Source: [Anoxybacillus] calidus (lineage in GTDB: Bacteria > Bacillota > Bacilli > Bacillales > Anoxybacillaceae). Taken from it: DNA of 46,120 nt. Position numbers and translations under genes: made by a program. The first letter of the stretch is position 1. Every line of letters begins with the position of its first letter. The notes under the pieces are model-generated. The model did not search any database, was not told the DNA's origin, and saw only the letters and a program-made list of their open reading frames with translations. Positions 10,714 through 19,007 of this stretch are shown piece after piece. The stretch spans positions 1-46,120 of the forward strand of contig NZ_JACDUU010000013.1 in the NCBI RefSeq assembly GCF_013760845.1, written 5' to 3'.

Positions 10714-11379
10714 ATGTTTAAAACATTAAAAGAGGACATTGAAGTCATTTTTGAGCAAGATCCAGCGGCAAGGAGTTATTTGGAAGTTATTCTTACTTAT
10801 TCAGGATTACATGCGATTTGGGCTCATCGCATTGCCCATGCTTTTTACAAACGTAAATTTTTCTTTATCGCAAGAGTTATTTCACAGATTAGCCGTTTTT
10901 TTACAGGAATAGAGATTCATCCAGGAGCGAAAATTGGCCGTCGCTTTTTCATTGACCATGGCATGGGGGTTGTGATTGGAGAAACATGTGAAATTGGGGA
11001 TAATGTGACGGTTTATCAAGGGGTGACATTAGGAGGAACGGGAAAAGAAAAAGGAAAACGTCACCCAACAATTAAAGATAATTGCCTCATTGCCACAGGG
11101 GCAAAAGTACTTGGGTCGATTACCATTGGAGAGAATTCAAAAATCGGCGCTGGTTCTGTTGTTCTAAAGGATGTACCGCCTAACTCTACTGTTGTCGGCA
11201 TACCTGGACGTGTCGTTGTTCAAAATGGTGTTAGAATTAAAAAAGATTTAAATCATACAGATTTGCCAGATCCAATTGCTGACAGATTAAAAGAACTAGA
11301 AATGGAAATTGAAAAGCTAAGAAACGAACTTAACGAACTAAAGGAAAGGAAGATAGAAAATGACCATTCAGCTTTATAA
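10714..11379 (+). CDS. cysE: CysE, serine O-acetyltransferase
   Basis: Makes O-acetylserine from serine and acetyl-CoA, the first step of cysteine synthesis. The 221-residue protein has the N-terminal helical domain, then a left-handed beta-helix of hexapeptide repeats ([38 protein letters not shown]). A charged coiled-coil tail rich in K, E and L ends the protein. The start at 10714 follows AGGAGGGAG; an ATG 4 bases upstream is out of frame and stops at once. The last 20 bases overlap cysS, so the two are likely coupled and both controlled by the T-box. Confidence 0.97.
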   Translation: MFKTLKEDIEVIFEQDPAARSYLEVILTYSGLHAIWAHRIAHAFYKRKFFFIARVISQISRFFTGIEIHPGAKIGRRFFIDHGMGVVIGETCEIGDNVTVYQGVTLGGTGKEKGKRHPTIKDNCLIATGAKVLGSITIGENSKIGAGSVVLKDVPPNSTVVGIPGRVVVQNGVRIKKDLNHTDLPDPIADRLKELEMEIEKLRNELNELKERKIENDHSAL

Positions 11380-12757
11380 TACGATGACCCGCAAAAAAGA
11401 AGTTTTCGAACCAATAGAACCAAATAAGGTGAAAATGTATGTATGCGGTCCAACCGTTTATAACTATATTCATATCGGAAATGCTCGGCCAGCCATCGTT
11501 TATGATACGATTCGCCGCTATCTAGAATTTCGAGGTTATGAGGTTCAATATGTTTCCAACTTTACTGATGTAGATGATAAATTAATTAAAGCAGCAAAAG
11601 AATTGGGAGAAGATGTTCCAACCATTGCGGAGCGTTTTATTCAAGCGTATTTTGAAGATATATCTGCACTAGGATGCAAAAAAGCGGATGTTCATCCTCG
11701 CGTAACAGAGAACATTGATATTATTATTGAGTTCATTGAACAGCTTATCGAAAAAGGATATGCATATGAAGCAGACGGAGATGTGTATTACAAAACAAGA
11801 GAATTTGCCGAATACGGAAAGCTTTCTCATCAATCGATTGATGAATTGCGAGCGGGAGCACGCATTGAAGTGGGCGAGAAGAAAAAAGATCCGCTGGATT
11901 TTGCTCTATGGAAAGCGGCAAAAGAAGGAGAAATTGCTTGGGATAGCCCATGGGGCAAAGGAAGACCAGGCTGGCATATTGAGTGCTCGGCAATGGCGCG
12001 TAAATATTTAGGTGATACGATTGACATTCACGCAGGAGGACAGGATTTAACGTTTCCACATCATGAAAACGAAATTGCTCAGTCTGAAGCGTTAACAGGA
12101 AAAACATTTGCAAAATATTGGTTGCATAATGGTTATATTAACATTAATAATGAAAAAATGTCTAAATCTCTTGGAAACTTTGTACTTGTTCATGACATTA
12201 TTAAACAAATTGATCCGCAAGTGCTACGATTCTTTATGCTTTCTGTACATTACCGTCATCCAATTAACTATAGTGAAGAATTGTTAGAGAGCGCAAAAAA
12301 TGGATTAGAGCGTTTAAAAACTTCGTATTTTAACCTTAAACATCGTCTAGAAAGCAGTACAAATTTAACACATAATGATGAGCAGTGGTTAGATAAAATT
12401 AAAGGTTATCGTGAGGCATTTATTAAAGAAATGGACGATGATTTTAATACAGCGAACGCCATTGCTGTTTTGTTTGAATTGTCGAAGCAGGCCAATTTAT
12501 ATTTGCTGGAAAAGAACACATCAGAAACAGTGATTCAAGCATTTTTAACAGAGTTTGAACAGTTATTCGATGTATTAGGTCTTACTTTGCAAGAGGAGCA
12601 GTTACTGGATGAAGAAATTGAAGCGCTCATCCAAAAACGAATGGAGGCTCGGAAAAATCGCAATTTTGCTTTAGCTGATCAAATTCGTGATGAATTAAGA
12701 GCAAAAAATATTATTTTAGAAGATACACCACAAGGAACAAGATGGAAAAGAGGATAA
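11360..12757 (+). CDS. cysS: CysS, cysteinyl-tRNA synthetase
   Basis: Charges tRNA-Cys. The 465-residue class I enzyme has HIGN at residues 38-41, KMSKS at 266-270, and a predicted zinc site from C29, the WHIECSAM cysteine and the HHENE segment. Its SD (AAGGAAAGGA) lies inside the end of cysE. Sharing a T-box with cysE makes sense: low Cys-tRNA raises both cysteine supply and its charging. Confidence 0.98.
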   Translation: MTIQLYNTMTRKKEVFEPIEPNKVKMYVCGPTVYNYIHIGNARPAIVYDTIRRYLEFRGYEVQYVSNFTDVDDKLIKAAKELGEDVPTIAERFIQAYFEDISALGCKKADVHPRVTENIDIIIEFIEQLIEKGYAYEADGDVYYKTREFAEYGKLSHQSIDELRAGARIEVGEKKKDPLDFALWKAAKEGEIAWDSPWGKGRPGWHIECSAMARKYLGDTIDIHAGGQDLTFPHHENEIAQSEALTGKTFAKYWLHNGYININNEKMSKSLGNFVLVHDIIKQIDPQVLRFFMLSVHYRHPINYSEELLESAKNGLERLKTSYFNLKHRLESSTNLTHNDEQWLDKIKGYREAFIKEMDDDFNTANAIAVLFELSKQANLYLLEKNTSETVIQAFLTEFEQLFDVLGLTLQEEQLLDEEIEALIQKRMEARKNRNFALADQIRDELRAKNIILEDTPQGTRWKRG

Positions 12758-12764
12758 GGTTTGT

Positions 12765-13184
12765 ATGAGTTTATTAAAAGAAGTAAAAGATTTTAAACAG
12801 TTAAACAGTCTAGCTCTTGCGTATATTGGTGATGCCGTTTATGACCTTTATGTGCGGCATCGCCTACTTTCTCAAGGAAATGTTAAACCTAACCAACTGC
12901 ATAGGCAAGCAACAAAATATGTATCAGCCAAGGCGCAAGCGAGTGTAATTTTAACCTTTTTGCAACAGTCCATATTAACGGAAGAAGAGCAATCAGTCGT
13001 TCGAAGAGGAAGAAATGCCAAATCGGCTACGATTCCGAAAAATACGGATGTACAGACATATAGATATAGCACGGCTTTTGAAACACTAATCGGATATCAT
13101 TTCTTAGGAAATAACCACGAGCGAATGGAAGAGATTATCGGCTATTCTTTTGATATTATCGAGAATCAAGAAAGGGAGAAATAA
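12765..13184 (+). CDS. mrnC: MrnC, Mini-ribonuclease III
   Basis: RNase III catalytic domain without a double-stranded-RNA-binding domain; in B. subtilis it trims 23S rRNA ends. The 139-residue protein starts with [20 protein letters not shown], which holds the catalytic aspartate, and ends with [12 protein letters not shown], holding the catalytic glutamate region. The SD is weak (GGATAAGG), and the gene sits 7 bases after cysS and 2 bases before rlmB, so it is probably read by coupled translation. Confidence 0.94.
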   Translation: MSLLKEVKDFKQLNSLALAYIGDAVYDLYVRHRLLSQGNVKPNQLHRQATKYVSAKAQASVILTFLQQSILTEEEQSVVRRGRNAKSATIPKNTDVQTYRYSTAFETLIGYHFLGNNHERMEEIIGYSFDIIENQEREK

Positions 13185-13186
13185 GA

Positions 13187-13924
13187 ATGGATTTTGTGAT
13201 CGGAAAAAATCCAGTAGTTGAGGCGTTGAAGTCAGAACGTGATATTAACAAAATTTGGATTTCGGAAAACTCGCAGCGCGGCACGATGCAACAAATTATT
13301 CAATTAGCGAAGCAAAAAGGTGTTGTTGTACAGTATGTACCGAAAAAGAAAATTGATCAAATGGTGGAAGGAAATCATCAAGGTGTTGTTGCACAAGTAG
13401 CTTCCTATAAATATTATGACATCGATGAACTATTTAAACGTGCTGATGAGAAAAATGAACAACCGTTCTTTTTAATATTGGACGAGCTTGAGGATCCTCA
13501 TAACTTAGGATCCATTATGAGAACAGCCGATGCCGTAGGAGCGCATGGAATTATTATTCCGAAGCGTCGGTCTGTTGGATTGACGGCTACGGTAGCAAAA
13601 GCATCAACAGGGGCAATTGAATATATTCCAGTAGCTCGGGTAACGAATCTAGCAAGAACAATTGATGAGTTAAAAGAACGGGGGATTTGGATTGTTGGAA
13701 CAGATGCGAAAGGAAGCGATGATTATCGTTCTCTTGATGGAACACTGCCAATAGCTCTTGTTATTGGTAGCGAAGGAAAAGGAATTGGCAGACTCATTTT
13801 AGAAAAATGTGACTTTTTAATTCGTTTGCCAATGAAAGGGAAAGTCACATCTTTAAATGCATCTGTAGCTGCTGGTTTACTAATGTATGAGGTGTATCGC
13901 AAACGGTATCCTTTAGGAGAATAA
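13187..13924 (+). CDS. rlmB: RlmB-type 23S rRNA 2'-O-methyltransferase
   Basis: SPOUT-class methyltransferase that methylates the 2'-OH of a guanosine in 23S rRNA (G2251 in E. coli). The 245-residue protein has an N-terminal substrate-binding domain (FVIGKNPVVEAL) and the three SPOUT motifs: LDELEDPHNLGSIMRTADAVG, IALVIGSEGKGIG and IRLPMKGKVTSLNASVA. The knot region includes NLGS and SLNAS. Directly follows mrnC, another 23S rRNA maturation gene. Confidence 0.93.
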   Translation: MDFVIGKNPVVEALKSERDINKIWISENSQRGTMQQIIQLAKQKGVVVQYVPKKKIDQMVEGNHQGVVAQVASYKYYDIDELFKRADEKNEQPFFLILDELEDPHNLGSIMRTADAVGAHGIIIPKRRSVGLTATVAKASTGAIEYIPVARVTNLARTIDELKERGIWIVGTDAKGSDDYRSLDGTLPIALVIGSEGKGIGRLILEKCDFLIRLPMKGKVTSLNASVAAGLLMYEVYRKRYPLGE

Positions 13925-13929
13925 TTAAT

Positions 13930-14439
13930 ATGGATATTCTTATTGTAGATGGTTATAACATTATTGGTGCTTGGCCAGAACTTAGACAATTAAAAGAACA
14001 TGATCTTGCCTCGGCAAGAGACTTATTAATTGCAAAAATGGCTGAGTACCAAGCCTTTACAGGTTATAAAGTGATTATTGTTTTCGATGCGCACCTCGTA
14101 CAAGGAATTGAGAAAAAATATAAAAATTATAAAGTAGAAGTCATTTTCACGAGAGAAAATGAGACGGCAGATGAACGTATTGAAAAACTTGCGAAAAGTT
14201 TAAATAACATCCGCACACAAATTTACGTAGCAACATCTGATTATACAGAACAATGGGCGATTTTTGGCCAAGGAGCCTTGCGAAAATCAGCGCGGGAGTT
14301 ACTCATTGAGATGGAATCGATTGAAAAAAGCATCGAGCGAAAAGTAAAGAAAATTCAAGAGAAAAAACCGATATCGAAAATCCCTTTAAATGATGAAATT
14401 GCGAGAATTTTTGAAAGATGGCGAAGAGGCGAAAAATGA
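13930..14439 (+). CDS. rae1: Rae1 (YacP), NYN-domain ribosome-associated endoribonuclease
   Basis: In B. subtilis this protein cuts mRNA in the ribosomal A site. The 169-residue protein has a NYN/PIN-like fold with LIVDGYNIIGAWP at the N-terminus and ATSDYTEQWAIFGQGA in the second half, giving the acidic active-site residues. The C-terminus is rich in lysine and glutamate. The ATG at 13930 follows GGAGAATA. It sits 5 bases after rlmB and ends the tRNA/rRNA processing block. Confidence 0.93.
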   Translation: MDILIVDGYNIIGAWPELRQLKEHDLASARDLLIAKMAEYQAFTGYKVIIVFDAHLVQGIEKKYKNYKVEVIFTRENETADERIEKLAKSLNNIRTQIYVATSDYTEQWAIFGQGALRKSARELLIEMESIEKSIERKVKKIQEKKPISKIPLNDEIARIFERWRRGEK

Positions 14440-14443
14440 GCGG

Positions 14444-14473
14444 TTGACGCTGTAAAAAATTGTACTGTATAAT
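14444..14473 (+). promoter_or_regulatory. Sigma-A promoter of sigH
   Basis: TTGACG (14444-14449) and TATAAT (14468-14473) have an 18-base spacer. The site begins 4 bases after the rae1 stop, so sigH can be transcribed separately. AT-rich flanks would fit AbrB control, as in B. subtilis, but no specific site can be read. Confidence 0.75.
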
Positions 14474-14507
14474 GATTCTATCGAGTTGTGCGGTCGGGGG
14501 GATTGGC

Positions 14508-15158
14508 GTGGGCGCAGGCTTCAAAGGCAGAACTATCAAGGATTATGACCATCTTGAGGACGAAGAGGTAGTAGAATTAGTTCATCAAGGCGACAGTGAT
14601 GCACTAGATTATCTGATTCATAAATATCAAAATTTTGTTCGTGCCAAAGCACGTTCGTATTTTTTAGTTGGCGCAGATCGAGAAGATATTATTCAAGAAG
14701 GAATGATTGGTTTATATAAAGCTATTCGTGACTTTAAAGAGGACAAGTTAACCTCTTTTAAAGCATTTGCCGAGTTGTGTATTACAAGACAGATGATTAC
14801 AGCCATTAAGACTGCAACTCGGCAAAAACATATTCCTCTTAACTCGTATGTCTCACTTGATAAACCAATCTATGATGATGAATCAGATCGAACTTTGATG
14901 GATGTTATTTCAGGAGCAAAAGTGATGGATCCTGAGGAATTAATCATTAATCAGGAAAAAGTAGACGATATTGAAGTGAAAATGGCTGAATTGCTAAGTG
15001 ATTTAGAAAGAAAAGTGCTTGTTTTGTATTTGGACGGCCGTTCTTACCAGGAAATTTCAGAAGAGTTAAACCGACATGTCAAATCGATTGATAATGCTTT
15101 GCAACGCGTGAAGCGTAAATTGGAAAGATATTTGGAATGGAAAGAAATCAGCTTATAG
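14508..15158 (+). CDS. sigH: SigH (Spo0H), sporulation/stationary-phase sigma factor
   Basis: Sigma-70 family factor directing RNA polymerase to early sporulation and competence promoters. The 216-residue length matches the family (B. subtilis 218). Region 2 is visible in LDYLIHKYQNFVRAKARSYF through DIIQEGMIGLYKAI, and region 4 in LLSDLERKVLVLYLDGRSYQ followed by a helix-turn-helix. The GTG at 14508 is chosen because the SD GGGGGGA is about 6 bases upstream. An in-frame ATG at 14460 overlaps the -10 box of the promoter. The extreme N-terminus (GAGFKGRTIKDY) differs from B. subtilis. Confidence 0.96.
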   Translation: MGAGFKGRTIKDYDHLEDEEVVELVHQGDSDALDYLIHKYQNFVRAKARSYFLVGADREDIIQEGMIGLYKAIRDFKEDKLTSFKAFAELCITRQMITAIKTATRQKHIPLNSYVSLDKPIYDDESDRTLMDVISGAKVMDPEELIINQEKVDDIEVKMAELLSDLERKVLVLYLDGRSYQEISEELNRHVKSIDNALQRVKRKLERYLEWKEISL

Positions 15159-15179
15159 TTTTAATTCTTCGCGATTATG

Positions 15180-15209
15180 TTGACATGAAAAATAGCGGTG
15201 TGTTACAGT
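15180..15209 (+). promoter_or_regulatory. Candidate promoter of rpmG-secE
   Basis: Perfect TTGACA at 15180-15185 and an extended -10 (TGTTACAGT, core 15204-15209) are separated by 18 bases. It lies just after sigH and would drive rpmG and secE. Confidence 0.55.
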
Positions 15210-15243
15210 TTTAAAGACATCTTGTTGTATTGGTGAGATGAAT

Positions 15244-15393
15244 ATGCGTAAAAAAGTAGTATTAGCATGCAGTAATTGTAATAGCAGGAATTACTCAACA
15301 ATGAAAAATGCTGCGAATTTGCAAGAGCGGCTTGAAATGAAAAAGTTTTGCAAAGTATGTAACACTCATACTGTTCACCGTGAAACGAAATAA
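15244..15393 (+). CDS. rpmG: Ribosomal protein L33, zinc-binding form
   Basis: Small 50S protein of 49 residues (begins [12 protein letters not shown], ends HTVHRETK). Four cysteines, C9, C12, C36 and C39, make the zinc-ribbon, so this is the zinc-dependent paralogue rather than the cysteine-free one induced by zinc starvation. The ATG at 15244 has GGTGA about 7 bases upstream; an ATG two codons earlier overlaps that SD. Its place between sigH and secE matches rpmGB in B. subtilis. Confidence 0.93.
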   Translation: MRKKVVLACSNCNSRNYSTMKNAANLQERLEMKKFCKVCNTHTVHRETK

Positions 15394-15457
15394 TTTTGTT
15401 TTAACATAAATTTAATGCTTGTTTGAGCCAGTCCCTAGCTGTTGGAGGTTACTTATT

Positions 15458-15640
15458 ATGCAACGAATGATGAAATTTTTCAGTGATGTCGCACGAGAAA
15501 TGAAAAAAGTAAGTTGGCCGAAGCGGAAAGAGCTCGTGCGTTACACGATTACGGTCTTGGCTACAGTTGCGTTTATGACAGTCTTTTTTGCTATTGTTGA
15601 TTTAGGGATTTCTTCTTTAATTCGTTTAGTGCTTGAATAA
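15458..15640 (+). CDS. secE: SecE, preprotein translocase subunit
   Basis: Essential subunit of the SecYEG channel. The 60-residue protein is typical for Gram-positives: an amphipathic N-terminal helix (FFSDVAREMKKVSWPKRKEL) and one transmembrane segment (about residues 28-52). The ATG at 15458 follows TTGGAGGT. An in-frame ATG at 15419 would add 13 residues but has no SD. Confidence 0.95.
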   Translation: MQRMMKFFSDVAREMKKVSWPKRKELVRYTITVLATVAFMTVFFAIVDLGISSLIRLVLE

Positions 15641-15663
15641 CTCTTGTAATTGTATGGTATAAT
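15633..15663 (+). promoter_or_regulatory. Extended -10 promoter of nusG
   Basis: The extended -10 TGGTATAAT (core TATAAT 15658-15663) is preceded by TTGAAT at 15633-15638 with a long 19-base spacer. Transcription would start around 15670, upstream of the hairpin at 15686. The -35 overlaps the last codons of secE. Confidence 0.6.
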
Positions 15664-15685
15664 GAAAGATAATATAGGAAGTGTG

Positions 15686-15710
15686 AAGCCCGGAAACGGG
15701 TTTTTATTTT
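15686..15710 (+). terminator. Terminator or attenuator before nusG
   Basis: AAGCCCG pairs with CGGGTTT around a GAAA tetraloop, followed by TTATTTT. This has the form of a short intrinsic terminator. It lies downstream of the candidate nusG promoter but upstream of nusG, so it could end secE transcripts and also attenuate nusG. Confidence 0.65.
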
Positions 15711-15783
15711 GGTTTTTAACGAATATAAATCCATATTTTCTCAATTTTCTTTAGGGAGGGAAGGGCGTTTAAGGCCCCAATAA

Positions 15784-16317
15784 ATGGAGAAAAATTGGTA
15801 TGTGATTCATACTTATTCTGGATATGAAAATAAAGTGAAAGCGAATCTTGAGAAAAGAGTAGAATCCATGGGAATGCAAGATAAAATTTTTCGTGTTGTT
15901 GTTCCTGAGGAAGAAGAAACGGATATGAAAAATGGAAAGAAAAAAGTAACGAAACGAAAGGTATTCCCTGGATATGTTTTAGTCGAAATGGTTATGACAG
16001 ATGACTCTTGGTATGTTGTACGCAATACACCTGGTGTAACTGGATTTGTAGGTTCTTCTGGGGCAGGTTCTAAGCCGACTCCACTGCTTGAAGAAGAAGT
16101 AAACGTCATCTTGAAGCGTGCAGGAGTAGACTTAATGGATCTTGATTTTGACTATGAATTAAATGAAACGGTTCAAGTAAAAGAAGGACCGTTTGCAAAC
16201 TTTACCGGTACGATTGAAGAGATTGATAAAGATAAGCGCAAAGTGAAAGTTCTTGTTAATATGTTTGGTCGTGAAACGCCAGTCGAACTCGACTTTGCAC
16301 AGATTGAAAAAATATAA
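15784..16317 (+). CDS. nusG: NusG, transcription elongation factor
   Basis: Binds RNA polymerase and the non-template strand; in bacilli it also promotes pausing. The 177-residue length equals B. subtilis. The NGN domain spans WYVIHTYSGYENKVK through RNTPGVTGFVG, and the C-terminal KOW domain lies around VKEGPFANFTGTIEEID. The ATG at 15784 is preceded directly by an in-frame TAA, so no longer start is possible. The strongest SD, AGGGAGGG (15753-15760), is 23 bases away, unusually far (see findings). Confidence 0.97.
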   Translation: MEKNWYVIHTYSGYENKVKANLEKRVESMGMQDKIFRVVVPEEEETDMKNGKKKVTKRKVFPGYVLVEMVMTDDSWYVVRNTPGVTGFVGSSGAGSKPTPLLEEEVNVILKRAGVDLMDLDFDYELNETVQVKEGPFANFTGTIEEIDKDKRKVKVLVNMFGRETPVELDFAQIEKI

Positions 16318-16328
16318 TATCAAATAAC

Positions 16329-16357
16329 TTGAAATCAGTTAAGAAAAGTGGTAATAT
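16329..16357 (+). promoter_or_regulatory. Promoter of rplK-rplA
   Basis: TTGAAA (16329-16334) and TAATAT (16352-16357) are 17 bases apart, with an upstream TG giving an extended -10 (TGGTAATAT). It lies just after nusG and leaves a leader of about 120 bases. Confidence 0.72.
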
Positions 16358-16433
16358 TTTAAGGTCAGTATGTCTCAAATACATTGAGGCTGTTATTGCT
16401 AGTTCTTTATATAGGTTATATAAAGAATAACGA

Positions 16434-16459
16434 GTGGGAGGGTAAATCCCTAATACCAC
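16434..16459 (+). promoter_or_regulatory. Leader hairpin before rplK, possible L1 site
   Basis: GTGG pairs with CCAC and, across an asymmetric internal loop (GA opposite TAATA), GGG pairs with CCC around a TAAAT loop. L1 is known to repress L11-L1 operons by binding a leader RNA that mimics its 23S site. This hairpin is in the right place for that role, but the match is only by general shape. Confidence 0.4.
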
Positions 16460-16485
16460 ATCACGGACTTAAGGAGGTGTGTCTC

Positions 16486-16911
16486 GTGGCTAAAAAAGTG
16501 ATTAAAGTTGTGAAATTGCAAATTCCTGCAGGTAAAGCGAATCCGGCACCACCAGTTGGTCCAGCGTTAGGTCAAGCTGGTGTAAACATCATGGGATTCT
16601 GTAAAGAATTCAATGCTCGTACAGCTGACCAAGCAGGTTTAATCATTCCTGTTGAAATTACGGTATACGAAGACCGTTCATTTACATTTATTACGAAGAC
16701 TCCGCCTGCTGCAGTATTGCTTAAGAAAGCAGCTGGTATCGAGTCAGGTTCTGGTGAGCCAAACCGTAATAAAGTAGCAACAATCAAGCGTGATAAAGTA
16801 CGCGAGATTGCTGAAACAAAAATGCCAGATCTAAATGCTGCTAGCATTGAAGCTGCAATGCGCATGATTGAAGGTACAGCGCGCAGTATGGGTATCGTTA
16901 TTGAAGACTAA
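16486..16911 (+). CDS. rplK: Ribosomal protein L11
   Basis: 50S protein of 141 residues at the GTPase-associated centre, where it contacts 23S rRNA, translation factors and thiopeptide antibiotics; it is needed for RelA sensing of uncharged tRNA. The proline-rich N-terminal switch ([20 protein letters not shown]) and the C-terminal rRNA-binding domain ([20 protein letters not shown]) are both present. The GTG at 16486 follows AAGGAGGTG; a longer frame upstream runs through the leader and is not coding. Confidence 0.97.
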   Translation: MAKKVIKVVKLQIPAGKANPAPPVGPALGQAGVNIMGFCKEFNARTADQAGLIIPVEITVYEDRSFTFITKTPPAAVLLKKAAGIESGSGEPNRNKVATIKRDKVREIAETKMPDLNAASIEAAMRMIEGTARSMGIVIED

Positions 16912-16934
16912 TGTTGTCATTTAGCTGGCTTTTG

Positions 16935-16972
16935 AAGGTTGCGAATACAGGGGTGTTCTGTTTCGCAACCTT
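16935..16972 (+). promoter_or_regulatory. Hairpin between rplK and rplA
   Basis: An 11-bp stem (AAGGTTGCGAA with TTCGCAACCTT) is extended by ACAG/CTGT above a single-base step. Only a weak TTTATT follows, so it is at best a partial terminator. It may instead protect or process the message. Confidence 0.55.
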
Positions 16973-17022
16973 TATTCGTGGGAGGTTATTCCGCTAAAAC
17001 CACAATTAAGGAGGAAATTAAG

Positions 17023-17721
17023 ATGGCTAAAAGAGGCAAAAGATATTTAGAAGCTGTAAAGCTTGTTGATCGTTCTAAAGCTTATTCTGTAACAGAAGCA
17101 ATTGAGTTAGTGAAAAAAACAAACATTGCGAAATTTGATGCAACAGTAGAAGTTGCTTTCCGCTTAGGTGTAGACCCTAAAAAAGCTGACCAACAAATCC
17201 GCGGCGCGGTTGTATTACCACATGGTACTGGTAAAGTGCAACGCGTGTTAGTATTCGCAAAAGGTGAAAAAGCAAAAGAAGCGGAAGCTGCAGGTGCAGA
17301 CTACGTTGGCGATACAGATTACATCAATAAAATTCAACAAGGTTGGTTCGAATTTGATGTAATCGTAGCAACTCCTGATATGATGGGTGAGGTAGGTAAA
17401 TTAGGTCGTATTTTAGGTCCTAAAGGCTTAATGCCAAACCCTAAAACAGGTACAGTTACATTTGATGTAGCGAAAGCAGTAAAAGAAATTAAAGCAGGTA
17501 AAGTTGAATACCGTGTAGATAAAGCGGGTAACATTCATGTACCAATCGGAAAAATTTCTTTCGATAATGAAAAACTTGTTGATAACTTTACAACTATTTA
17601 CGAAACAATCTTAAAAGTAAAACCAGCCGCTGCTAAAGGTACTTACGTGAAAAACGTAACGGTTACTTCAACAATGGGACCTGGTATTAAAGTAGACCCT
17701 TCAACATTTGTTATTTCATAA
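17023..17721 (+). CDS. rplA: Ribosomal protein L1
   Basis: 50S protein at the L1 stalk that moves deacylated tRNA out of the E site, and a translational repressor of its own operon in many bacteria. 232 residues, the B. subtilis length. Typical stretches are [14 protein letters not shown], the inserted domain with [20 protein letters not shown], and the C-terminal [11 protein letters not shown]. The ATG at 17023 has AAGGAGGAAAT upstream; the frame extension from 16939 crosses the hairpin and has no SD. Confidence 0.97.
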   Translation: MAKRGKRYLEAVKLVDRSKAYSVTEAIELVKKTNIAKFDATVEVAFRLGVDPKKADQQIRGAVVLPHGTGKVQRVLVFAKGEKAKEAEAAGADYVGDTDYINKIQQGWFEFDVIVATPDMMGEVGKLGRILGPKGLMPNPKTGTVTFDVAKAVKEIKAGKVEYRVDKAGNIHVPIGKISFDNEKLVDNFTTIYETILKVKPAAAKGTYVKNVTVTSTMGPGIKVDPSTFVIS

Positions 17722-17729
17722 GCTAATTG

Positions 17730-17758
17730 TTGACTTTTTCAAAGTCATTTAGTATTAT
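17730..17758 (+). promoter_or_regulatory. Promoter of rplJ-rplL
   Basis: TTGACT (17730-17735) and TATTAT (17753-17758) with an optimal 17-base spacer. It lies directly after rplA and upstream of the L10 leader. Confidence 0.8.
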
Positions 17759-17784
17759 ATATTTTGTTTGAAAAAGGAATATCA

Positions 17785-17915
17785 TTTGTACCGTAGACAG
17801 TAGGTGCCCTAAGGGCTTAATTTCCTACCGAGGTGTTGTTCATAAATAAAGTGCGTCTTCATCATGCACTTGCTTTGTGGTACCTCCATGTCTGCGAAGG
17901 CATGGAGGTTTTTTG
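17785..17915 (+). promoter_or_regulatory. L10 leader RNA
   Basis: The conserved core AGTAGGTGCCCTAAGGGCTT with CCTACCGAGGTG is the Bacillus L10 leader family, which binds the L10-(L12)4 complex and controls rplJ-rplL. AGTAGG pairs with CCTAC and GCCC with GGGC. Excess L10-L12 is expected to favour the terminator at its 3' end. Confidence 0.85.
17883..17914 (+). terminator. L10 leader attenuator terminator
   Basis: CCTCCATG pairs with CATGGAGG, with a partly paired TCTGCGAAGG loop, followed by TTTTTT. It sits 50 bases before rplJ, so it ends transcription before the gene unless the leader refolds. Confidence 0.88.
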
Positions 17916-17964
17916 TGAACGGTATAAGTGGTGTTTTATTTTATCTTCTACAGGAGGTGTAAAG

Positions 17965-18465
17965 ATGAGCAGCGCAATCGAACTCAAAAAGCAAGTTGTA
18001 GCGGAAATCGCTGATAAATTCCGCGCGAGCAAATCGACAATCATCGTAGACTATCGCGGTCTTAACGTAGCAGAAGTTACAGAACTTCGTAAACAGCTTC
18101 GTGAAGCTGGCATCGAGTTCAAAGTGTACAAAAACACATTAACTCGTCGTGCTCTTGCAGAAGTTGGTTTAGAGGGATTAGACGAAGTTCTTACTGGACC
18201 AAATGCGATCGCGTTTAGTAACGATGATGTAGTAGCGCCTGCAAAAATCTTAAATGAATTCGCGAAAACTCACGAAGCGTTAGAGATTAAAGCAGGTGTA
18301 ATTGAAGGTAACGTTGCTACTGTTGAAGAAGTTAAAGCACTTGCAAATCTTCCTTCTCGCGAAGGCTTGCTTTCTATGTTGCTTAGCGTTCTTCAAGCAC
18401 CAATCCGCAACTTCGCTCTTGTTACAAAAGCGGTTGCAGAGAAGAAAGAAGAACAAGGCGCATAA
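17965..18465 (+). CDS. rplJ: Ribosomal protein L10
   Basis: 50S stalk-base protein that carries L7/L12 dimers. 166 residues, identical in length to B. subtilis. Typical stretches are [20 protein letters not shown] and [13 protein letters not shown] in the rRNA-binding domain, and the C-terminal helix that holds L12. The ATG at 17965 follows CAGGAGGTG; an in-frame ATG at 17833 would include the attenuator and is rejected. Confidence 0.97.
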   Translation: MSSAIELKKQVVAEIADKFRASKSTIIVDYRGLNVAEVTELRKQLREAGIEFKVYKNTLTRRALAEVGLEGLDEVLTGPNAIAFSNDDVVAPAKILNEFAKTHEALEIKAGVIEGNVATVEEVKALANLPSREGLLSMLLSVLQAPIRNFALVTKAVAEKKEEQGA

Positions 18466-18527
18466 TTTAGCGTTTGTATCTTAAGTGTGATTACATTAAA
18501 AAATGATATTAAGGGAGGAATATTACA

Positions 18528-18896
18528 ATGACTAAAGAACAAATCATTGAAGCGGTTAAGAATATGACTGTTTTAGAATTAAATGAATTAGTAAAAGCAA
18601 TTGAAGAAGAGTTCGGTGTAACTGCTGCTGCTCCTGTAGTAGTTGCTGGCGGTGCTGCTGCTGGTGGCGATGCTGCTGCTGAGAAAACAGAATTCGACGT
18701 TATCCTTGCTGATGGCGGCGCTCAAAAAATTAAAGTTATCAAAGTTGTTCGTGAAATCACTGGTCTTGGCTTAAAAGAAGCAAAAGACTTAGTTGATAAC
18801 ACTCCAAAACCAGTTAAAGAAGGCGTTTCTAAAGAAGAAGCTGAAGAAATCAAAGCTAAACTTGAAGAAGCTGGCGCTAGCGTAGAAATTAAGTAA
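18528..18896 (+). CDS. rplL: Ribosomal protein L7/L12
   Basis: Acidic multi-copy stalk protein that recruits GTPase translation factors. 122 residues: an N-terminal dimerisation helix, an alanine- and glycine-rich hinge at about residues 35-55 ([15 protein letters not shown]), and a globular C-terminal domain ([21 protein letters not shown]). SD GGGAGGA. A strong terminator follows. Confidence 0.98.
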   Translation: MTKEQIIEAVKNMTVLELNELVKAIEEEFGVTAAAPVVVAGGAAAGGDAAAEKTEFDVILADGGAQKIKVIKVVREITGLGLKEAKDLVDNTPKPVKEGVSKEEAEEIKAKLEEAGASVEIK

Positions 18897-18911
18897 TTTC
18901 AGCTATGCAAT

Positions 18912-18946
18912 AAAAAGCTCGCTAATGATAGCGGGCTTTTTTTAAT
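18912..18946 (+). terminator. Terminator after rplL
   Basis: A 13-bp stem (AAAAAGCTCGCTA with TAGCGGGCTTTTT, loop ATGA) runs into a T tract. It should end the rplJ-rplL transcript. Confidence 0.9.
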
Positions 18947-19007
18947 ATTAATATTGTGAAGAAACGGTTATGATGATAGGGAAAAAAGGAATGAAAAGGT
19001 GATGTCG

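Noticed and set aside
11715-12011. 98-codon + strand frame inside cysS
   Set aside because: It is an alternative frame of the conserved synthetase core, with no SD and no recognisable protein.
17833-17964. N-terminal extension of L10
   Set aside because: The region is the L10 leader and its attenuator. The ATG at 17965 has a perfect SD and the family start.
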